Shown here piece by piece: positions 12,928 to 23,849 of a stretch of 64,000 bases of DNA. Positions within the stretch are counted from its first letter, which is position 1. Each line of letters begins with the position of its first letter. This DNA comes from Crambe crambe (Eukaryota > Porifera > Demospongiae > Poecilosclerida > Crambeidae): NCBI GenBank assembly GCA_963924555.1, contig OZ004590.1, positions 7,122,001 through 7,186,000 of the forward strand. Direction: 5' to 3'. Below the pieces are notes generated by a model, which worked only from the letters and a program-made list of their open reading frames with translations, was not told the DNA's origin and ran no database searches. A program made the translations under genes and the position numbers.

Positions 12928-14126
12928 GACTTGAAAATGAAAGTTGGGAACCTTTCGACAGGGGGCACTACAGCCCTTGGACCTGCTCTCGCCATGTGTG
13001 TAGGAATGACCTCAAATTTCCCAACTGCTGAAATTATTCTGTGCACAGACGGGGTTTCCAATGTGGGCGTGGGGAATTTGGATGGCTCTTCAACAAATAC
13101 AGACTTTTACACAACAGTATGTCAATCCTGCAGGTATTGTGTCACACTCAAACATCATCTTTCAGATGGGGGAGCATGCTTCTGCCTCTCACACTGCTGT
13201 CTCTATCCTTGGTATTGAGGGTTCCACTTGTGCCATGGATGCCCTCTCGCAGTGTGCGGCCGTCTCTAATGGAACAATCAACATCTTGCACCCTCTGGAA
13301 ATGGTGCGACAGATTCGTCTCATTTCCCAGAACCCAACTCTTGCCACTGAAACAGAGCTCACTTTCCTCATGCGTTCAGCTGTTTCTGCAGAAAAAAAGT
13401 CTGAGTCAAAGCGGATCACTCTTGTGAGAGAGCAAGTTGGCAACGTAACCAGAGAAAGTGATGTCAGCCTCACCTTCAGTGTAGATGCTACAAAACTCAA
13501 GAATCTCACTCACCTTCCTTTTCAGGTTTGAGATGCACTATGATCCTTCTGACAACAATTCAGCCTTAATTGCTATCAATATTTGAAGGTTCAAATTCGG
13601 TATCGCCGTAAGGATGGCTCCAAGTGGCTACGGATCATCTCCCAATCTCGCCAAGTGACTCCCGACAGAGATGCGCAAGAAAAAGCCAGCAATGTGGCCA
13701 TTGTAGGGTTGGCAGCTGTACAGAGGTCTGCAAGACTGGCCCAGGAAGGCAAAGTGGAGGAAGCCCGTCATAACTTGTAAGTATATGCTTGGATGAATTC
13801 AAAATGTCCATAGCTAGTATGTTTTTGTCTGCTATTTTAGACATGCCACAGAGAGGATGTTGCATAGAGGAGCCATGAATGACCAGCAGCAAGAGGAACA
13901 TGCAATATTTCGTGAACAAATCACGTCAATGGATCAGGCTCTCATGACACATGAAGGAAGGGGAAGTGGAGGGAGGATTTCCGACGACATGGCCAAGATG
14001 CTGCACAGGAATAGGAATGCTCACATGAATAATTTCCTGTCAGGAGCTGCTAAGCGGAAACTCGTGGACCAGCGTAGAGCAAACAGAGAAGTGCAGCAGC
14101 AGTATTACAGTTACCAATACAACTGA
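10780..14126 (+). CDS. Circularly permuted Ras GTPase fused to a Sec23/24-like zinc finger and VWA domain (cpRAS)
   Basis: Twelve exons (10780-10926, 10986-11048, 11112-11231, 11310-11691, 11746-12055, 12117-12376, 12450-12580, 12642-12805, 12927-13116, 13166-13525, 13589-13776, 13841-14126) sum to 2601 nt, or 866 aa. The G motifs appear as G3 (LDTAGQEEY), G4 (CGNKCDL), G5 (FETSAK), then G1 (GAGGVGKSA) and G2 ([14 protein letters not shown]). That is Ras cut before G3 and rejoined through the old termini at [14 protein letters not shown]. All nucleotide-binding residues and the catalytic Gln of DTAGQE are present. A basic linker follows, then a zinc finger (CRGC, CEFC), an acidic stretch and a VWA domain with a complete MIDAS (DISGS, GGTTAL, TDGVS). 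The C-terminus is helical and resembles Sec23/24-like trunk proteins. There is no CAAX box. A cpRAS-VWA class was described earlier in a few protists and animals. The cellular role is unknown. Confidence 0.92.
12848..12926 (+). repeat. (TC)n tract ending exactly at a cpRAS 3' splice site
   Basis: About 76 bases of uninterrupted CT dinucleotides run directly into the acceptor tctcag at 12921-12926, so the repeat is itself the polypyrimidine tract for the next VWA exon. Confidence 0.9.
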
Positions 14127-14261
14127 CAGTGCCAATAACAGAACAATGCCTTGCACATAATTTTTACGAGTAATTTTTATCATACACATTATGATTTTTG
14201 TAGTTATTCTCATTAGCTGCTGGCTATGGATTGTTATGCTTTTCTTGCATTTTCTGCCAAG

Positions 14262-15602
14262 CTATCTGCATGTATGGAAATAATGATCAGTAATCACCAC
14301 CATGCATGTTGTACTTGCAAATGCACTGACATTGACTAATAGTCTTAAGGCTGTTGCCTCTCCTTCTGCCAAACCATCTGAAAAACCACCAACAGTAGCA
14401 GCATCTAATCTCCGCACTACATCCAGCAGCTGGACACAGCAATGTGTAAAATATAAAATATATACACAAACTTCTTAGCTATCACTAGACCAGCTATGTG
14501 CTCTTTACTCACAGTCACTGCATTCATTATCATGTGGGGAGGGACCAAGATTTTAGGGTCATCACCATTTCCACTCAGTGATGATTCCCTTGACCTCTGT
14601 CCTCCACTGCTTGACTTCTGCTCTCCGCTGCTTTCATTAAGTCTTGCTTTTCTAATACTGCTCAAGTGTTTCCGGAGATTCAGTGGCAGTGTGGTATCAT
14701 GGGTGGGATCCTCTTCACTTCTGTGGAGTCCAACATCATTTGCCTCAATTGCAAGAATATGAGCCGCAGAAAGGGACTGTTAAGAAAAATTGTGGAACTA
14801 ATCAGTCTTTATAGGCTGAAAGTAGGAGTTCATTCATTAATAAAGAGATGTTACACTATACCATTTCCTACTTCTCTTACTGACTTTAATGAGTTCCAGT
14901 CTCTCAGCCTCCAGTCTGTCTAGTCTCTTCTTCATTTCCTCTAAAGCCACTTCTCTGCCGATTCCAAGCTCCACGCCCTTTCTGATGGCCTGCCTGTCTT
15001 TCAGTGTGCTCCCTTTAGTCAGACCCATGTACCGTGGGATCCTGCCTTGATGTTTGTTCATCTCCCCCACTATCTGAGCATGCACCATCAACTCTACTGT
15101 TTCTGGTGGGGTCAGGCTGTTCTCTGCACTGCCATCTTGAGAGCGATCAAGGAAGAGACACATCTCCTTCAGTTCCTTATTCTCTTTGATTAGTCTCTCC
15201 AATTGCTCCTTCATGACCTGCTCTTTGGACTCTGAATTGGCAATTTCTTCTCGCAAGACTTCAGCTGTGTAATTTCCAAAGCTTTGCACTTCTGCTACCA
15301 ATCTTTTGCTCTTACGATGAGCCTCATCAAGGTAACCACACATACGACGGAGTTCTTCATTTTCACTTTCCAGTTGTTGCTTGCTCCTTTGTATATTTGG
15401 CTCCTGCATGCAACAAAGATACTGTATATCATGATTGGATACTTTTGAGTCCATTTAATAATATATAGCAGTCACCCATTTCGCTTACCTCCTGTTTCTT
15501 TTTATAATGACCTCTCTCTGAGCTTGAAATGATGCCAAGCATATCACATTCCTCTTCATACTCAGCGGTAGAGCTGAGTTCGCTGACCGGAGTCAAGTCC
15601 AT
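14262..15602 (-). CDS. CCDC85: CCDC85-family coiled-coil protein
   Basis: Four exons (15602-15489, 15403-14885, 14776-14513, 14429-14262) have lengths divisible by three. The core is two coiled-coil blocks with the CCDC85 signatures ENEELRRMCGYLDEAHRK, VQSFGNYTAEVLREEI and ENKELKEMCLFLDRSQDG. These resemble the paired LxxLCxFLD elements and the FGRYTA-type motif of vertebrate CCDC85A/B/C. A basic LDRLEAERLELIK helix and a Ser/Gly-rich tail follow. Family members are adaptor proteins linked to cell junctions and to transcription repression (CCDC85B is also called DIPA). An in-frame upstream ATG at 15653 would add an Arg/Pro-rich N-terminus, so the start is uncertain. The last exon is less certain than the others. 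The gene is divergent from the first ependymin-related gene, about 110 bp away. Confidence 0.75.
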
Positions 15603-15642
15603 TTCGAAGCGCGGGGGAGGAGGTGGGGCTGGACGTCTAAGA

Positions 15643-15653
15643 CGCATGCGCAT
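15643..15653. promoter_or_regulatory. NRF1-like palindrome in the CCDC85 / ependymin bidirectional promoter
   Basis: GCATGCGCAT lies between the CCDC85 start and the first ependymin-related gene and matches the core of the NRF1 consensus YGCGCAYGCGCR. It may also overlap the alternative upstream CCDC85 start codon. Function is inferred from the motif only. Confidence 0.4.
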
Positions 15654-15712
15654 ACGTATGTCACGCCCCTTATGTATCTAGCTCTGGTTGTTGCAGAGGA
15701 AAGGAATCCAGA

Positions 15713-16698
15713 ATGAAGCTAGTGTTCATTGCAGTTTTACTGGCGGTGATCGCCACTTCAGTTGCCCAACAGGAGTACAAATGCGGTAAGAATCAATATA
15801 TCATGTCGGCAACTAGAGCCATATTGTTCTCACTACATTATACAGAAACTCCTCAGGATTGGTACGGTCATTTTTTTGACGTATGTCTTAATAAAGTGTA
15901 GATTGGAAAGGTAGATATAAGAGTTTACTCCTTGCAGTTCAACCCAAGTCGCAGGGAAGAGCGTAGAGGCACGTTTTACTACGACCAGGACAATGCACGA
16001 ATTGCAAGGAGAGAAAACGAAACACAAGGCTTCAATGGTACAGAATACTACCATGAAATCTTCCTCCATCAGGAGGTAAGCGAGGCTCTGTTTGGTAGTT
16101 GTTAAGGGCATTATTAAAGAGTGGGGTATATTATGGAACACTTTACTTTCCTACTAGCTAGCTAGAATCCTATACTGTTCCATAATACACTACATGCATG
16201 ACTGACTGGTATTCATGTGCCTACAGAGTGTTGGTTATCGCATCAATGTTCGCACCAACGATTGTACTAAGTTTACATTGACTGAGCCATTTCCTGTCAT
16301 CGGCCCATACCTGGATGATTCTTATGAAGGAGAGGCATTCATTGGATCGAGCATAGCAGATAAGGATGGAGTGCGTGTTCAGATGTATTCTGGTGCCAAC
16401 GAAAGAGGTAACCATTAGCTTTAGGCTTGGTTCTAAAATATCATTGTTTGATGCCATAAAAGGTAAATTTTTTGGTGTCTGGATTCCAATGGGAGATGGG
16501 AAAACTTGCCTTCCAGTTAGTGAAACTTACACTAGGCTCTCTGGAGACCGAAGCACTTCCACTATGAGGCAAATAATAGCGTAACTAGCTACTGTTTTTT
16601 TATTCGTGACATTGTATTCCTCTCTTATTAGGTGGTATGACATAAGACTGGGCCTCTTCGACCCTAATATCTTCACTCCACCAGAGAGTTGCCTTTAA
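15713..16698 (+). CDS. EPDR1: Ependymin-related secreted protein, type A copy 1
   Basis: Six exons. Exon 1 (15713-15785) encodes the signal peptide MKLVFIAVLLAVIATSVAQQ and then EYKC. Later exons give ETPQDWYGHFFD, SRREERRGTFYYDQDNARIA, NETQGFNGTEYYHEIFLHQ, SVGYRINVRTNDCTKF, YLDDSYEGEAFIGSS, GKTCLPVSETYTR and WYDIRLGLFDPNIF, ending in PESCL. This is the ependymin-related pattern: signal peptide, early Cys, central DCTKF Cys, FIGSS, CLPVSE and a C-terminal Cys, with N-glycosylation sequons (NET, NGT). Family members are secreted or lysosomal glycoproteins with a lipid-binding-like beta-sandwich, and they are expanded in marine invertebrates. One intron has a GC donor (GAG|gcaaat near 16568). 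The nearest relative in the window is the third gene of the cluster. Confidence 0.88.
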
Positions 16699-16776
16699 AA
16701 GTTATATAACTCAGTGACTACTGAAGTCTTGTTGTGTTGTAGCCATTACGTAATGTTGATTAATGATACTTTGATA

Positions 16777-17050
16777 GTGCAGCGTGGAGAGCAGCATCTG
16801 TGTTGATCATAATCATAGCCAAGAGATAAGGCTGCTATCGTCTGTCTGCTGGCTAATCATGCCACTTCAATGCTATGAATAGCAATTGCGCGTGCGCAGT
16901 ATGGCTAGGCCTAGTGCAGCGTGTAGAGCAGCATCGGTGTTCATCATAATCATAGCCAAGAGATAAGGCTGCTATAGTCTGTCTGCTGGCTAATTATGCC
17001 ACTTCAATGCTATGAATAGCAATTGCGCGTGCGCAGTATGGCTAGGCCTA
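16777..17050 (+). repeat. Two tandem 137-bp direct repeats upstream of ependymin gene 2
   Basis: A segment starting gtgcagcgtggagagcagca at 16777 recurs at 16914 with only a few substitutions. The second copy abuts the 5' end of the next gene. Each copy contains TGCGCGTGCGCA (16887-16898 and 17024-17035), a match to the NRF1 consensus on the reverse strand. The gap between genes 1 and 2 is otherwise non-coding. Confidence 0.85.
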
Positions 17051-17116
17051 GGCCTAGGGGGTGTGACAGTTCTACGGCTCGTAGAGGAGGAAGATCTCAT
17101 TCAGTACAAGATCAAA

Positions 17117-18007
17117 ATGAAGTTTCTCGCAGCAATCTTGGTACTGGCCTGTGTGGCACTAGGATATTCCCAAGTTCCAACCAGATGTAGTACGTACTGT
17201 ACTGTAGAATCTAGAAATTGACTGTAACTCATTATATAATGCTTAATATTTCGTACAGCATCACCAAGTGCATGGGAGGCTCGCGTGTTTGAGGTGCATC
17301 TCTATAAAGTTTATAATCATCCCTATAATTATCTTATTTTTATTATTTAGTCTGATCCAACCCATGGTTATGCTCGACTTGGTAGGATGTATTATGATGC
17401 AGATAATGAAAGGGTATCATTTCGGGAGGAGCTCTTTTCTGGTGACACTGAAACGGCAGCTTATGATGAGTACCTGTTCTTTAAGCTGGTAAGTCATTCA
17501 ATGCAGTAGTATTGTGTAGTTACAACGACAATCGATTTTTTCTGCAGAAATATGGTTACAGGTTCAATCAAATGACCAAGCAGTGCACTCGATTTACTCT
17601 GAATGAGACCTTCCACACATTTGGAGTCCCACCAACAGCTCAGTTTGTTGATACTTTCATCATTGGCACAAATGCAGATGAAAAGTACGGACTAGCAGTG
17701 AATGGTTGGATCGATAACAATGGGCCTAATGGTACGATTGTAATAGCTGCCTTAAAATGACTTATAACTGATCAATACAGGACGAACATACTCGGAATTT
17801 GTTGCTAATGGAGACTGCATTCCAGTAGCCTTCACTGAGTTTGGTGGTGGGTCTGGTTCTAGGGGTTATCGCCACCAGAGGTCAGTTTAGAACTCAGGAG
17901 TGAAATTGACAGTTGATGTGGTTGTGTCTTGATTTATTAGCATCTATGATGTCGTTGCTGGTGTCAATCCTGACCACTTCATCCCACCACAAGAATATTG
18001 CCACTAA
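17117..18007 (+). CDS. EPDR1: Ependymin-related secreted protein, type B copy 1
   Basis: Six exons with the same layout as the type A genes. The signal peptide is MKFLAAILVLACVALGYSQ, followed by VPTRC. Then come SPSAWEARVFE, HGYARLGRMYYDADNERV, YDEYLFFKL, KYGYRFNQMTKQCTRFTL, FVDTFIIGTNADEKYGLAV, EFVANGDCIPVAFTEFGG and SIYDVVAGVNPDHFIPPQEY, ending in CH. Four cysteines sit at positions equivalent to type A (TRC, KQC, GDC, YC). It is clearly more similar to gene 4 than to its neighbours 1 and 3. Secretion is predicted from the signal peptide. The ligand is unknown. The 137-bp repeat pair with NRF1-like sites lies just upstream. Confidence 0.87.
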
Positions 18008-18166
18008 ACAATGTCTAGCTAGTGTTGTGGATATCGTTTTTGTTGTGTTAGCTAGAGAGAGCTGATTATGCATGCAGTACTCATGCGCAAAATTAATGAG
18101 CGAGCATCACGCCCCCATCCAGTTCGCAGTCTGTAGCTGTAATAGTAGTAATAGTCCCAGATCAGA

Positions 18167-19076
18167 ATGAACCAAGTGCTCGTTGCCGTTCTGCTGGTGG
18201 TAGCCATAACTTCAGTTGCAATTGCCCAAGAGGAGTATAAATGCGGTAATATAGACTCATTTAAAAACCTTGTCCGAAATTCTTTTTTTTATTTTTTTTA
18301 TTTTTTATTTTCATTTGGCAGAAACTCCAAAAGTGTGGTATGCTCACTTCTATGATGTAAGAATAGATTGTTTTTTTTTTAAATAGATGATGTCCATACA
18401 CACTGTATGTAGTTTAGCCCAAGTCGCAGGGAAGAACGATTTGGGAGGTTCTATTATGATGAGAATAACAAAAGAATTGCAAGGAGAGAAAATGTGACAC
18501 AAGGCTTGAATTATACTGACTTCTATGATGAAATCTTCCTCCATGAGGAGGTAAGTAGTAGGTGCATACATTATTATACACAATTGATGGGTATTTCTCT
18601 ACATGCACAGCAAGTTGGTTATCGCATCAATGTTCGCACCAAGGAATGTAGCAAGTTTAGTTTGACGGACCCATTTCCTATCATCGGCCCATACCTGGAT
18701 GATTCTTATCAAGGAGAGGCGTTCATTGGATCAAGTATATCAGATAGAGATGGAGTGCGTGTTCAAATGTATTCTGGCTCCAATGAAAGAGGTAATGATA
18801 TTGAGGGCTAAGTTAGTAGCTACCTCAAGCTGTGTATATTTATTTGTTAGGACAATTTTTTGGTGTCTGGATCCCTGCGGAAGAAGGAACTTGTTTTCCT
18901 GTCAGTGAGACTTACACCAGGATATCTGATAGAAGTTCTTCCACGATGAGGTATAGATTATTGAATTGATTGTTCCTTATCTCATAGCTTGACGGAGTCT
19001 ATTTATTATTAGGTGGTATGACATAAGGCTTGGTGTTCTGGACCCTGACGTCTTCATTCCACCCCCTAATTGCTAA
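18167..19076 (+). CDS. EPDR1: Ependymin-related secreted protein, type A copy 2
   Basis: Six exons, parallel to gene 1. The signal peptide is MNQVLVAVLLVVAITSVAIA, then QEEYKC. The body carries TPKVWYAHFYD, SRREERFGRFYYDENNKRIA, YTDFYDEIFLHEE, QVGYRINVRTKECSKFSL, YLDDSYQGEAFIGSSISD, GTCFPVSETYTRISD and WYDIRLGVLDPDVFIPPPNC. Identity with gene 1 is high in every exon, including the stretch IIGPYLDDSY, which points to a recent duplication. Start-to-start distance from gene 1 is 2454 bp. It is a predicted secreted glycoprotein with four conserved cysteines. Confidence 0.88.
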
Positions 19077-19202
19077 GGGAGGCCCTATATAGATGTAGAC
19101 AAGTTCTATCTAGTTGTGTTTAGCTTTATTAACTTATTCATGAAATAAACAATGCGTGGATGCTATTTGCGAGTGTGATCGATCCACCGCACAAATTGGA
19201 AA

Positions 19203-20096
19203 ATGAGGCTCCTTGTCGCTCTCCTTACTCTGACCTGCGTTGCCCTGGGATATGCCCAGGTTCCATTGAGATGTAGTAAGTAAAAAATAATAGATCTAGC
19301 TAGCTGCTATAATATATATTAAATCTTTGTAGCTACACCTGACACATGGGAAGCTCGCACATATGAGGTAGGTAACAGATCATCTGATTGTGCATAATAA
19401 TCGCAATTATATTTTTTTCCTAAGACCAACTCAGCCAGTTCTTACTCTCGATTTGGTAGACGCTTTTATGATGCAGTTAATGAAAGGATAGCCTTCGAGG
19501 AGCAGACCTTTGTTGGTGACACTGAAACATCAGCCACTGATGAGTACTTATTCTACAAATTGGTAAACAATACGATGGAGAAAGTGAATATGCCAATTCT
19601 CTCCTGTCCATGCTGCAGAAATATGGGTACCACTTCAACCGAATGACGAGGCAGTGCACTAGATTCTCAATGAATAGAACTTTTGTGAAGTTTGGAGTTC
19701 CAGCAACAGCTCTGTTCATTGACACTTACGTGATTGGTTCAAATGCAGACCCACAGTATGGGGTCACAGTCAATGCTTGGGCTGACAACTATGGAGCCGA
19801 TGGTATCGATTACTACTATAATTATAGTATGATTGTAACTAGCTACTTCATGATCATTCGATAGGACGAAGAGTCTTTGAATTTGTTGCCAATGGAGACT
19901 GTATTCCTGTGTCAATTGCTGAATTTGGGGGTGTACCAGGTTCAGTAGGCTTCAACCAGCAAAGGTGAGTCAACTCTATAACTCAGCAGAGGAAATGGCT
20001 ACCCATAATGAATGGCTATGCAATGATTATAGCTTCTATGATGTTGTTGCTGGTGTCAACCCTGACCACTTCATCCCACCGGAAGAATGCCAATAA
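19203..20096 (+). CDS. EPDR1: Ependymin-related secreted protein, type B copy 2
   Basis: Six exons, parallel to gene 2. The signal peptide is MRLLVALLTLTCVALGYAQ, then VPLRC. The body carries PDTWEARTYE, YSRFGRRFYDAVNERIAFE, TDEYLFYKL, KYGYHFNRMTRQCTRFSM, FIDTYVIGSNADPQYGVTV, FEFVANGDCIPVSIAEFGG and FYDVVAGVNPDHFIPPEE, ending in CQ. It is the last gene of the A-B-A-B cluster and ends 240 bp from the convergent exportin-2 gene. The gap contains A-rich (aaac)n repeats. Confidence 0.87.
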
Positions 20097-20337
20097 ACAA
20101 CTTCTATGTCGGACTTTGCAGTTTTTGTTGCGTTGGATTGACAATTTCTTGCATTGTTGTTAAACTATAATCAGCAAAAAACTAAAACAAAAAATAAACA
20201 AACAAACAAAAATAAACAAACAAACAAAAATATTACTTTTATACGATATAGAGTACATTATAACACAAAGGATAATAATTATAACAAATAGTCAACAAAC
20301 AAACAAACATCAACAACAACTAAGCAGTATGTGTCAG

Positions 20338-23300
20338 CTACATCAAGGTGGAAATGTTGGCAAGTTGTAGGTAGCTCTGTAGGACCTGTGTAGCGTTTCC
20401 ACTGAGACCAGATTGGATCATCCCTTGCAGTTTCCCTGGATGCTCACTGGACAGCTTATGCAGAGACTGAGCCAAGTGGGCCTTGGGGTTAGGGACAACT
20501 TCACCGAAGGGGTCATGGTCCTTGAGACCTGCAAATACCAGCTGGGAGAAAGCCGTTTGATAGCCTGGAGTATCGTCTATCTCGATGAAGTGCTCGTCGT
20601 CAGGCACCGTGTCGTCCTCTGGAAGCTCAAACAAACTAATTAGAGCTTGAAGTAAATTACTCCACTGTTGCAGGAAAGGATCTGTCAACATTTCTGGTGT
20701 CTCTGTAAGGATCTTGGTGATGCCGATTGCACAGATTCTCCTGTCCGTCTGACCACTCACTCTCTGGACATCAGGGATGTACAGTCTCTCGATCACCATC
20801 AAGAAGAGTTTCGGTTGGATAGACTCAATAGTCTGAATCAAGGATGAACCACCGTACTTGCCAGCAAAGAGTGAGAAGAAAACAAGAAGGCCTTTTACAT
20901 ATTTTGTCGTTTTGCTGCTCTGTAGTCTCTGGAAGAGCAAGAAGAAAATGTTCTTGATGTGAGGAGCAAGAAGGGATGGCTCCAGATTCTCCACTAAACT
21001 GCCCAACAGATAGAAACCTTCGTGGTCATTCATTTTGGAAGCTATCAATTTCTGAAATACTCCAAGTAATCCACTCAAATTATCACCTTTGGTCACATCA
21101 GCAGGTGCTTTCTGGATGAAGGCTTGAAGAAGGCGGACCAGAGCAGGCACATTGCCATTTCGTTCCCACAACGCTGGCGTCAGAAGGAGGGGGTACACCA
21201 TCATGTACAACTGAGGAATCGGAAGAGGTCGGAGTTCAAGCAGAAGTGACAAAATCTGAAAGATGTATGGCAGAAACTCACTGACATCTCTAACAAGTAC
21301 ATTCTCCACTATAGGAAAGAGTTTCTCCTCAAACTGCTCCACGGATTTGGGGTCTACTTTGCAGGAGTAACGAATGATGCAACAGATGGATTCAAAGAGG
21401 TAGTGATTAAAATGTGGCTTGCTGGGGTTCTGACTCACAAGAGCAAGTTTCTCTGCCAACTCGGTGAATAGTGTTCCTGAATATGGAACGACCTTCTCTT
21501 GAACAGTTGACATAGTTCTCAGGACGGCCTTCATTGCATACTCGTTCAACTCTGAGCCTTGAATTTTGAAAATCCTAAATAGATTGACAAGTATCACTTC
21601 CAGGTGGGGCAGAATGTCTTTGGCTTTCAGCACACCTTTGCCGTCACTTCCCTTCAAGATGAGCAGTTTTTCCAAGCAATGAGCAGCATAAGTGTGCACC
21701 ACGTGACTAGATGCCGTGAGATGGGTGGCCAGTAGAGGGAGACAGCCGATGAGGACCTCCCGGGGGAGAATGCTACGGAAAGTGGTGATATAACGGATGG
21801 CGTCGGCTCTGAGCACAGGGTGCTGGTTGAGGTCGGGATTCTGGAGTTCTCCCAGACATTGGGAGGTGAATATATCAGCCACATTGACCAACTCACTGGT
21901 CTTGGTGATCCCTTGTCTGGTAGTCTTGGACCGAGTGGCAACGGCTGCAATCAGGTAAAGGGCAGCATCTTTTTCTTTCCAGTTCTTAGCTGGATCCTTG
22001 GTATATTTTTCCATCATGGCAGTAATGTAGCCACTGAATATCGCTGTGATCGGTCCCTCAAAGAACTTACACAGAGCTCGGACGAGGTTACAAGCAGAGT
22101 GACGTCTGGTGCCGATGTCGGAACCTTCTAGATCCCTGCGTAAATACTCTTCAGGGTTATCCTCAAACAACTCCTCATCAGCTTCTCTGAACTGCATGTT
22201 TGGTACAATCACTTTCTCACAAATTGACTTCATTGTGTTTTCTTCACCAAACAGGTCCTTGTACGAAGGGCGCTCAGCGACAGATGCAAGAAATTCAAGT
22301 GCATTACTCACTAGGAGATCATGCTTTGGTCTGGTGTCTGTCGTTACCAACAAGTTCCAAATAGCCTGGACAAAAGTTGGCATGTAGCTGGAAAAATCTT
22401 CATCATATTTTTGAGCAAACATTCCAGCCACCTCGCAGATCTGAGACTTGACCAGTTCAAGCGGTCCGGCCTCTTCATCGTCGTCAGTCTCCAGCAGCTT
22501 GATGTTCGTACTCAGCAGTGTCTGGAAATGAACCATCCACGGCTCAAGTTTAGTCTCGGCAAACTGGTCAGGAAGCTCCTGAGAAGTCAGGCTGAAAAAG
22601 ACCTTGCAGATGAGAAGCAGAGAACTGAACAAAACCTGGAAATGCGACAATAAGTTATGATTACTATTGACTTTCTCCTGATCAGATAGAATAATGTGTT
22701 CCTAAAGGCACACAGGATTGCACTGTGGGTAAGGTCGAAGGTTTACCTGGAGGGCCTGCTTGTTCTGGGCATGCTGGGAGATCAGGGACATAGTGGAAAT
22801 GAAGAGTTCGGAGAAAGGATCCGCAAATAAGTCAAGGACTAGTTTTATCTCCATCCACAGCTCTTGACTCTTGAACTCATGGCGATAGCGTTTGGTGAGG
22901 GAATGAGCCGTGCGGAGGATACCATTGATCTTGTGGAAGTCACCCTCCTTGAAATGCCCTACCATCTCCTGGATCAGCCCTTCCCACTTAGAAGGAAAAT
23001 CTTCACGGCCTACATGGAAATACGAGATTCAATTCAATAATTCCACAAATCTTTATTAGGCTACCCCTCTCCTCTCCCTCTCTTCTCCTCCCTCCCTCAC
23101 CTATGAACATAATGGCATCACTCAACTGGCGCTGAATAGCCTCAGGGGTCTTGAGCATCAGGCCTATGATGTTCTTCTTCACTAAACCTCTGTCTTGTTC
23201 TGAAATCTACAAATAAAACATCCACATCATAATTTTATACCAGACCATACTCATGCATGTACTGATGAAAATTGCTCAATAGTTCTATAGCCAACCAGGA

Positions 23301-23570
23301 AGATGATTCAATTCCACTTACATTGTTCACATCATCTACCACGCGCCAGTTCCTCTTGACAAAATTCTTGAAATTGATAGCAGCTGCCAGTCGTATGTGC
23401 ATGGGAACAGGTTCACTATCAGTCAGCTGAAGCAGCAGTATTGAATAGTTGGGCTGCTTCTCCAATGACATCAAGCAGTCTTCGGCTGGTTTACGGATGT
23501 CATACTCGGGAGACAGGGTTTGAGTTAGGTATGTCACAAGGGTTTGCACAGTCTCCGAAGTGGGATCCAT
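20338..23570 (-). CDS. CSE1L: Exportin-2 (CSE1L/CAS), importin-alpha re-exporter
   Basis: Four exons (23570-23322, 23206-23101, 23009-22747, 22635-20338) give 971 aa, the same length I recall for the human protein. It is a HEAT-repeat karyopherin that returns importin-alpha to the cytoplasm with RanGTP. The N-terminal importin-beta region reads YDIRKPAEDCLMSLEKQPNY and INFKNFVKRNWR. Strongly conserved stretches include GDFHKINGILRTAHSLTKRY, RHEFKSQELWMEIKLVLD, SICEKVIVPNMQFREADEE, EEYLRRDLEGSDIGTRR and LFELPEDDTVPDDEHFIEID, with SLHKLSSEHPGK near the end. The CDS starts at the ATG for MDPTSETV, because the codon just upstream in this frame is not ATG. The 2.3-kb last exon is large for this window. 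The gene is divergent from COQ8, about 280 bp away. Confidence 0.95.
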
Positions 23571-23780
23571 TGACACAGCAACTGGTAACCTTAAAAATTA
23601 GTGTGGTATCAGGCATATTTTTGGAACTCCCCAGAGGTAATTAATGCCCTAGGCTAACACTAACCCGGAGCTAAGTAATGTAGCTTATCATACCGGTATA
23701 GGACCTTAGGAGAGAAGAAAAATGTAGTACTCACGACAGCCCTGCAGTACACGTACACATGTTGAGATTTGAATATTGTC

Positions 23781-23790
23781 TGCGCATGCT
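23781..23790. promoter_or_regulatory. TGCGCATGC core (NRF1-like) in the CSE1L / COQ8 promoter
   Basis: TGCGCATGCT occurs in the 280-bp gap between the divergent CSE1L and COQ8 genes, 60 bp upstream of the COQ8 start. It matches most of the NRF1 half-site pair. Motif evidence only. Confidence 0.3.
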
Positions 23791-23849
23791 CACAAAGGGA
23801 GTTAATTCTAAATAAAGCGCACTATTACCAAAAGTGTGTACGTGTGTGC

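Noticed and set aside
12840-13061. Arg-Glu repeat protein on the minus strand
   Set aside because: The (RE)n comes from reading the (GA)n strand of the splice-site microsatellite.
23571-23576. CSE1L start two codons upstream (reading MS before MDPTSE)
   Set aside because: The upstream codon is GTG, not ATG. The first ATG in frame is at 23568-23570, and the resulting length equals the family length.
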